From the NCBI GenBank assembly GCA_944989445.1, contig CALYLW010000128.1, positions 62,001 to 126,000 on the forward strand: a stretch of DNA of 64,000 nucleotides. Direction: 5' to 3'. A program made the position numbers and the translations under genes. Under the pieces are notes generated by a model. The model was not told the DNA's origin. It searched no databases and was given only the letters and a program-made list of their open reading frames with translations. The stretch is from Ampullaceana balthica. Its lineage: Eukaryota > Mollusca > Gastropoda > Lymnaeidae. Below are positions 57,089-64,000 of the stretch, piece after piece (position 1 is the first letter of the stretch; each line of letters opens with the position of its first letter).

Positions 57089-57354
57089 ATCCTAAGGGTT
57101 CACTTCTGCTTTTTAATTGTAATTCTTATACTATATTTCATGCTAAAATGTTACATAATCAAAATATGTCTTTTTCTGAGTTATTTCTAAACATTACAAA
57201 ATATATGAAACAAATATTCCAATAATATTTTGATTTATGAAAGTTCCTTGCTTGTAAAAATTTGCTTTATAAACATTTGAAAATTGATTTTCACACATTA
57301 AAAAAAATTAACCTTGGAAAACATCAAATTAAAATTTTTTCCTTTATAGAATGT

Positions 57355-57932
57355 TTTTTTCCAGCTTGCTTTCAAGAGCAGGTGTTTCCAACCAGTGATG
57401 CACGTTTTAATAGTCAATTTCTATATTTCCTAGAGCTACCTATACAAGCTCGAATTGATTACAAACTGGCTGTTCTCTGTCACAACTTCTTTTCTGACTC
57501 ATCTCCTTCCTATCTTACTGAACTTCTGTCGGTCTAGTCACACAGTCGTCAGCTAGGCTCTTCTGCAGACACACGTATTCTCTGTGTTCCTAAGACACGA
57601 ACTAAAACTTTTGGTGAAAGGGCATTCTCTTTTTGTGCGGCCATGCAATGGAATTCTCTACCATTACACATCCGTAGTATTCGATCTACCAAGTCCTTCA
57701 AGACTGCACTTAAAACGCATCTTTTCAAAATGTATTTACAAAATTGAAGAAAAAACATTTGTTTTAATGATTAGCGTAGCTCTTGTGTAATGTACTGTCC
57801 TTTATGTTGTTATTATGGTAATGAATGGTTATTTAATTATTATCTGTATGTTATGATCTCAATGTAAAGCGCTGTATGCCTGGTTCCCTACTGGGATACA
57901 GCGCTATATAAATTATCATTTATTATTATTAT
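57355..57932 (+). pseudogene. CR1/L2-like LINE, truncated 3' part with hairpin end
   Basis: Frames give LPIQARIDYKLAVLCHNFF and SSPSYLTELLSV, then RQLGSSADTRILCVP and MQWNSLPLHIRSIRS with TKSFKTALKTHLFKMYLQN, the familiar C-terminal part of CR1/L2-type polyproteins. The 3' end AGCGCTGTAT ... ATACAGCGCT forms a hairpin and is followed by (TTATTA)n, as expected for this clade. Confidence 0.85.
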
Positions 57933-59127
57933 ATTATAAACCTTATTGATTTTATTTCCTGGAATGGGAGCAGTGCTTGTAAGTTTGGGAACCACTGTTC
58001 CTGAACTGGTTCATTAAAAAAAAACAACTTTGTATCTATTGCTCTCTCTCTTTCTCTTGCCCTTGTCATTTCTCTGACTCTCGGCAACATTTTAAAATGT
58101 AATTAAGTTCACTGATGAAAGTTTAAGTATGGAAGTAAAAGTATTAAACTTTTTAATACAACCAATTGATTCTCAAAAGTGGAGTTGTTCAGAAGGCAAA
58201 GAATAGCTTGTGAGAAAAATGTTCTTTAAATTTAAATAATATACATTTAGCGGCGTCACTAAGGTTGGATTGATCCAATGCTGCAGCTCATGGTATCACC
58301 CCCTCAAGAGATATCTCATTATTCCCATAGACCTCTTCCGAGTCTGCCAGTGCCAAGGAACTGAAATATACAGGTGTCACCCCCTGCGGTCCACACCCCC
58401 TAGTGACACCTCTACATACATTTTATAAAAATGATGCTGTAACAGCTGCATGTAACATCAAATAATACCTGGCACACCATGTCGTGTGTCAGCATCGTTA
58501 GAGATACTGATAGCAGTGTGGCAAAGAGTTTCACACAACATGGAGAGAAATAAGTTCCAATTAAAGAAATAAGAAAAGGGAGTGATTCTCATTTTACACA
58601 ACTCTAAATGCTCTTAAACTAATCAATGATATAAGTACTAAATACATTATGTATAAGTAAACAAGTCTTTGTAGATTATCTACAGATTTTCAAGCAGTTG
58701 ATAGTGCTTCTCATCAGAACTTTGATGGCTTTTATGTGTCAGATTATGTGATATATTATTGCAGTAATTAGCATGAATTCATGAACAGTAGGGTTAAAGA
58801 TAAAGAAAATTATTTATATATCTCTTAACAGTTAACTAAGGCATCTTATGTTCTCTTGCAGCAAACCAGTGTGTCACTGCACCCTAGTTGTAGAGCTCTG
58901 ATTTAGACGCTACAAATTACAAATGCTCCTCATTATGTTAAACTCAAAAGGATCAAACTCAGCATTGCTTATTTATTAGAAATAGTTCAATTCAATTAAC
59001 TTAAAATTTATTTACAATAAAATGTATTCTCAAAATATATTATTTTAAATCTTAAAATAGTTTCTGCGTAGGCTTCAAGAATATTGATGGAATGATAATT
59101 ATAGTATAGCAAATCTCAATTTGTAGT
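57933..59127. other. Non-coding interval with small element remnants
   Basis: A short hAT-tip remnant (CAGTGCTTGTAAGTTTGGGA ACCACTG) at 57971-57997. At 58249-58412 a possible MITE with inverted ends GCGTCACTAAGG and CCTAGTGACACC. No gene is recognised. Confidence 0.45.
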
Positions 59128-59308
59128 ATAGATCATTGTTCCTTCTGAGGTTCATTGGTCTGTGTGCAAAGTAAAAAAACTCGTGTGCAAAGTTGCACAT
59201 CATCCATTGTTAGTGAAATATTATACAAAATTTGCTGCGCTGTAATTCTTAACTGCTGCGCTGCGTCCGTCAAATATCTGCGTGAGCGCGCAGCTTAAAG
59301 GGAACATA
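59128..59308. mobile_element. hAT-type MITE, reverse copy of the 52464 family
   Basis: CATTGTTCCTTCTGAGG at the left and CAGCTTAAAGGGAACATAGG at the right; interior GTCTGTGTGCAAAGTAAAAA matches in reverse. Confidence 0.7.
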
Positions 59309-59618
59309 GGTGTAGATCACACCATTCTATTTCAGAACAAATTATGACATATTTTTTTCTCAAGTCCAATATAGATACTATGACACAAACCTATCAAATA
59401 CTATATTTGAAATACGCTTGAATCATATATATTTTTAAAGGTCTTGCCTAGACCTTTTCAAAAGTGTTAGGTTTGTCTTCCTTTTCTTTTAGTTTTAATT
59501 TAATAAGTTAATACTAATACATTTTTAAATTCTAATATTACCCCAAACCGTTTTTAAGATTAAAAATAATTGTTTCCACTAATCACTCCCAATGTAAGTA
59601 ATCTCTCTACAATCTTAC

Positions 59619-59750
59619 CGTAGTTTTTAAAAATCCATGGTGGAATAAAAGACTGATCTCGGTAATAAAAGATATCGATGAAATCGCGGAGATAGTATGA
59701 CCATAACTTAACAATATAGTCAAAGTACTCATAGTGATGCCCCTTGGATC
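59619..59750 (-). CDS. Internal coding exon of an unrecognised gene
   Basis: On the minus strand a 132-nt segment lies between TTTCCGCAG and GTAAGATTG and is open in one frame (2 nt, 43 codons, 1 nt). It encodes SKGHHYEYFDYIVKLWSYYL, RDFIDIFYYRDQSFIPPW and IFKNY, an aromatic-rich sequence not resembling any transposon protein here. Good splice sites plus an open frame argue for a real exon. The neighbouring exons are not identified; a weak candidate for a following segment lies near 58505-58424. I do not recognise the protein. Confidence 0.5.
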
Positions 59751-60611
59751 CTGCGGAAAAAACAACTAAAGATTACTAAACTTACTTCTTTTAATTTTAA
59801 GTGTCCTTACAAACATTAGGTATCAATTTGTAAAATTTCCCCGTTATCAGTATGCAGCAAGCGAACTCTAATGACCCAAGACGACCAAACAAAGTCACAA
59901 GGTATTAATGCGTCGTTGATTTTATTAATCATAATTAGTAATTATTAACAGTTAAGTCAGGGAGTGTGAGAGAACTGAGTCAGAGACAGAGTGCTGCATA
60001 GTAGTTTCTAGTGCATAGTGCAGCATAGCCATGGCCCATGCCCATGTCCCATAATCATAGTTATTAATATTATTTATATTACGGCACGGTAAATGAAATT
60101 ATCATCTTCATCATATTGTCAAAGTCAATGATTTACTAGTTATAAATAATGATTAAAATGGTAATTTTTATAATTTATAGGTATAATGAGTATAATATAA
60201 TTAGTAATTAATAACAGCGAGTGCTGGACAGTACAGCAATTGATTTCAGTAAACTTTTTCACCATCTTCGACTTTGCCATCCGCAGTTAGCTTAAAAACA
60301 AAAATTTTGCTCAACTTTCTAGTTGTATGTTTAAATTTTACTGCACTGATGCTGTCAGCCATTTTTTATTTGACGTCTGCCAGTCCACATAAAGTAATAA
60401 AATAGATTATAATATTACGCCGGAGAAGTTTGTACGTAAAAAAATATATAAATTATTATTAATTTTTAATAATTAATTATTTATTAATAAATTTTTTTTA
60501 AAATATAAATATTTTCTTTAATTTTAATCGAATTTTTATCTATTAAAATAATTTTAATCGATAAAATTTTTTAACGATTAATCAAAAAATTAATCATTAA
60601 TTTCCGCAGCC

Positions 60612-60613
<2 letters not shown>
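59751..60613. other. AT-rich interval ending in an AT-rich element tip
   Basis: The tip AATTAATCATTAATTTCCGC AGCCCTA at 60587-60613 matches those at 44926 and 54010. No gene is seen. Confidence 0.5.

Positions 60614-60648
<35 letters not shown>
60614..60648. repeat. (TA)n microsatellite
   Basis: About 17 TA units. Confidence 0.95.
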
Positions 60649-60650
<2 letters not shown>

Positions 60651-60817
60651 CACCTAAACGGGCATGTGCAAATGAGCATCACGAATGACCCTCGCTGGGC
60701 TGGGGTCGACCGATCACTGTTCGCAAGCGTTGTGGGATGAAAAGGAAAAAAAAGGGGGGGAAGGGAAACAACTTTTCTTGCGCTAAGTTGCGCTGTTCCT
60801 TCACAGAATAACGTGAT

Positions 60818-60890
60818 TTGTAGTGTAGTGGTTATCACATCTACCTTGCACACGGAAAGTCCTGGGTTTAAGCCCCAGTGGGAACAATTT
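60818..60890 (+). pseudogene. Decayed tRNA-like (Val-type) sequence
   Basis: A-box region TAGTGTAGTGGTTATCAC and a perfect 5-bp T stem CTGGG/CCCAG around TTTAAGC, layout like tRNA-Val. The acceptor and anticodon stems do not pair, and the B box has TTTAA in place of TTCGA. It may be the head of a SINE or a dead tRNA copy. A poly-A-rich stretch follows. Confidence 0.45.
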
Positions 60891-61089
60891 AAAAAACAAA
60901 AGTTAAATATTTTTTTATGCCCGTTCTTTCCCCCATTTTTTAACAACAACCGCTGTGCACGTGTCTCCACGTTTACTCACTTTTTTTTCATTACTTCGTG
61001 CTGCTATGTGTGTCCGTTCTCTCACCCCCCCCTTCTTTGCACTATCTATGATGAGCAAGTCTGCGTCGTATCTTGTAATTAATAATCGT

Positions 61090-61880
61090 AATAGTTCTTA
61101 GATTCTTAGCTTGAAGTCTGTTTAGTTATTAGTATCGAATTGATAGTGTTTGTCTTATTCTATGATTGATAGGCTATCAGTCGCTATCAGTATCAGATAG
61201 TTGTCAGTTCTCTATGTAGGTACTTCAATACTGGTTCACACATTGTTCTGCGCATGTCATAAATTCTTGCAAAAATTGTCATAGCGATTTTACAGTTGGT
61301 CTCACGGCCACATCGGTAGCTCGCGCTTTACGTCACAGTATTCTTAAAAAGCCCACTTTGTCATCACAGACGTATACAGCTTAGTTTTCCTAACAGATTG
61401 ATACCATTTTTGAAGCGATTTCCAATTTGAAACTGGCAGTTCTATACATTTTAACTGAAGGGTATAAAAGTAAACTAATTAAAAAAAAATAACATTGAGT
61501 ATTAAGAGTTTGTAGTTTAAATGTAATCCTGCAAAATTCATTTTCCAAATTGAATTTCTTTATGTCTTTAAAATTGGCCTTGGTACTCATAAGTTATGCT
61601 TCGTACAGTGATAGGACTTGAAGCGCAAAATATGTCAGTGCTTATAAGTATAAGTCATCTCCCTTCATAAACAAAAGCGTGGGTTGTCGGAAATGGACTT
61701 GCCTATCAATTTAATCATAGTACACAAAAATGAATAAATATATTTAATTGAGTAAATATAATAATAATATTTTGAATAAAAACATATAAAATAAAAATAA
61801 TAAAGTACACTATCATTGTGTCAATTATATTTATGCGACTAATACTTTTCAATACATCTACTATACTAATAGTTACTATT
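61090..61880. other. No gene recognised
   Basis: AT-rich; short frames without family likeness. Small TAT-rich repeats at 61735-61870. Confidence 0.5.
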
Positions 61881-63469
61881 AAGGTTGTTAATACCGCTGG
61901 TTTTGAGGACAGGTTAACCGTTAAAAAAAACACTGGTTAACCGTCGATCCGTATTTTTAAATCCCTTATATTAACTTCCTCGCCGTCTCTGTCTTGGTCG
62001 GGCACGCGGAAAAACAAAAGTCGAAAATGACCCACTTCCCATGAAGCCATCGAGCTGAAATTTGGCACACGGACCCGTGTCACCTAACAATGCACCGTGT
62101 AAAAATGTCAGATCGATCAAACGTACCGTAATTAAATTAATGCATTTTTAGTTTATCGATATAAATTATATGTAGCGGTCGCTATTGTTTACATTTTACG
62201 GGTCACTTGACTTCACGCCAGCCACCGGTGAACACATGTCGTGTTTTAACCAGGTAAACCACCTGGAGTTGAGTTAACGCGTTGACGCCACCCGTCCATG
62301 TCCAAACCCCCTCCCTCCTTCCCCCAGTTTTAAAGCCAGGGGAGATAATTTTGGTTTCAGTCTGTTTGTCGCGTTTGCACATAATCAATACTTTTAGTTA
62401 TGTCTCATATATAAGGGATTTATAGTCATCAAAAACTTTGTTTTTATCGGGTGGTTTTATTACTATGTTTTGTGAACCAACCAGAGAATGCATCAAATTT
62501 TCGCCCGTGTCGTCTGATTTGACATCCAAGCGCTTATTATGTCCCGACCCTAGTTTTCAGCTCTCTGTTGCGCTGCTGTGAAAATAGCAAATTCAACATA
62601 AATAAAATAATTATTTAAAAAATTTTTAGTAAAAAAAAATAATCGTCCAAACAAAGAAATAAAGTGTAATGTTTAATATTCAATTTTTATGTATTAAAAT
62701 TATTAAAACGGCATGCTATCAAATATTGTCAAGTCATTTCGTTTCTGAGGATAAGTTAATCGTTAAAAAAAGACAGTTTTACTGTCCGGTCCGTATTTTT
62801 CCTTAATTTTTGAGAACCATCAAAGACAGTGTATCAAATTTTTGCCTCGCTCCATGTGATGGTGACATCAAAGAACATGTGATGTCACGGGCCGCTTGTG
62901 TTCAGCTCTCATGTGCTGTGGTTCTTTTCCAACGCACACGAAATAAATTTTTAGAAAACATCAAATTTTATATCAATGTGGCAATTTAAAGGTCAAATGC
63001 CTTTGACGTGCACATACTTTACAGGAAAACCGTCAATATAAAAATAAGACCGAAATCGAATTTGAGGATCAGTAAACAGTCTGTTAGGTGTATCTTTCCT
63101 CTTGTAATATAAATAGTAACACTCGTGGCCTTGACCGTTGTTCACATTTTGACATCACGGCCCCGCTGTGTGTTAATGTTAGTTCTCATACTAGGCTTCG
63201 TTAACTAAGCGAATTTAAAAAAATGGTTCACTAACCGAACTGCACTAACAGAGATGACTGTGTATTTTTATATTATTCATACACCGGAATATTAAGAAAA
63301 CGCTTTGATGTCACGGTCGCTCGTCTATTGGCTCTGGTATTCTGCCATAACAAAACAAACAATTAACTCCTGCTAATAAGCTAATACCGACTAATTGAAG
63401 TTATGGTTAACCGGTCCTGATTAAACGGGACCGTCCTGATCTGAGGACCGGTTAACCGTTAACAACCTT
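61881..63469. mobile_element. 1.6-kb non-coding element with perfect 10-bp duplication
   Basis: AGTTACTATT stands at 61871-61880 and 63470-63479. The ends are AAGGTTGTTAA and TTAACAACCTT, 11-bp perfect inverted repeats, followed inward by GGTTAACCGTTAA-type palindromes. The motif GAGGAYARGTTAAYCGTTAAA is found near 61905 and again near 62745, so the inside is partly duplicated. A 9-10-bp duplication is usual for Mutator-like elements; no transposase is left. Confidence 0.75.
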
Positions 63470-63479
63470 AGTTACTATT

Positions 63480-64000
63480 ACTATTAATTATTAGTATTAG
63501 TAATATTGAAGTGAGTTTACAAAGAAATACAGGTCCAATTAACATTAGACTCTAATACTTTAAGTTTCTAGTATAAAATCTTATAGTATTAGTTGAAAGT
63601 ATATGGGTTACTTTAATTACACATGTACTTATTTATAATAATTATTATATATTTAATTTTAAGAGCAATAATTAAAAGTTTTGTCTAATGCTAAGTCCAA
63701 ATTGATGCTTACTTTAGAATTAATAATGATAATGGGGTTGTAATCCCTTCATTTAAAATTTAATGTTTGTTGTTCAACATTTTTTGTTTAAACCTCACTC
63801 ACCATCTTCTTTTTACAAAGATGAGGACATACACATTTGACAAACACTTAATATTGTATACATAATTAATCAAAAGAAATAAATCTCAATAATTAAAATT
63901 AAATAATATTACTAAATAAAATAGGCATAAGCGATAAAAATAATATTCCATTGAGAACTTAGGACATCTTCAATTGCCAAATATTTGATGCAGACAATTA
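63480..64000. other. AT-rich window end, no supported gene
   Basis: A possible donor (AAGAAGATG then GTGAGTGAGG, minus strand near 63805) was noted, but no exon can be supported. Confidence 0.4.

Noticed and set aside
60818..60890. Functional tRNA-Val gene
   Set aside because: Acceptor and anticodon stems do not pair and the T loop lacks TTCRA; only the D and T arms look right.
63795..63850. Short minus-strand exon ending AAGAAGATG before GTGAGTGAGG
   Set aside because: The donor is good, but the possible 44-nt exon has no recognisable protein and no phase-matched neighbour.

Overview
The window looks like AT-rich nuclear DNA from an animal with spliced genes and very many transposons. The repeat types (tRNA-derived SINEs, an RTE-like LINE, a CR1/L2-like LINE, several hAT families) and the proteins fit a mollusc, probably a gastropod; the species is inference. 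Three host genes can be reconstructed exon by exon. (1) A 12-exon SLC2/GLUT-type sugar transporter lies on the minus strand (18634 down to 4218). It is complete from ATG to stop except for a frame-breaking A5 run in exon 9. (2) A 5-coding-exon 40S ribosomal protein S12 gene lies on the plus strand (36831-42752). (3) A two-coding-exon GT11 alpha-1,2-fucosyltransferase lies on the plus strand (53048-55207). One more coding exon of an unrecognised gene is seen on the minus strand (59619-59750), and a possible first exon at 19013-19061. The transporter and the possible exon diverge from the 18.6-19.0 kb interval. The genes are not functionally linked in any way the sequence shows.

Layout. 1-4085 is a 25-bp minisatellite that runs off the left edge. 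4.2-18.6 kb is the transporter; its introns hold minisatellites, small hAT-type MITEs with 8-bp target duplications, a family starting GGGGCCGTCCATAAA with 3-bp duplications, and a 2.55-kb nested hAT. 20192-22824 is a nearly perfect autonomous-looking hAT with an uninterrupted 604-codon BED-finger transposase. 22.8-27.1 kb is minisatellites, a LINE 3' fragment, a SINE and MITEs. 27582-36373 is a nest of transposons: a GGGGCCGTCC element split by an 8.5-kb hAT element, which itself carries two (CAA)n-rich elements and another hAT, which again carries a further hAT. The RPS12 gene follows, its first intron filled with palindromic elements and MITEs. 43.5-48.9 kb is repeats, including a long foldback. 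48967-52355 is a full-length LINE with one intact 1003-codon endonuclease/reverse-transcriptase ORF and a 9-bp target duplication. The fucosyltransferase follows, then a Tigger-like element, a CR1/L2-like LINE end, the orphan exon, a decayed tRNA-like sequence and a 1.6-kb element with a perfect 10-bp duplication.

The most unusual observations are six tandem copies of one exon-intron junction (six identical 5' splice sites) in the transporter gene, two distant copies of a hAT that share the same internal hAT insertion (the nest moved as one unit), and a copy of a nested junction with its flank at 43.7-43.86 kb.
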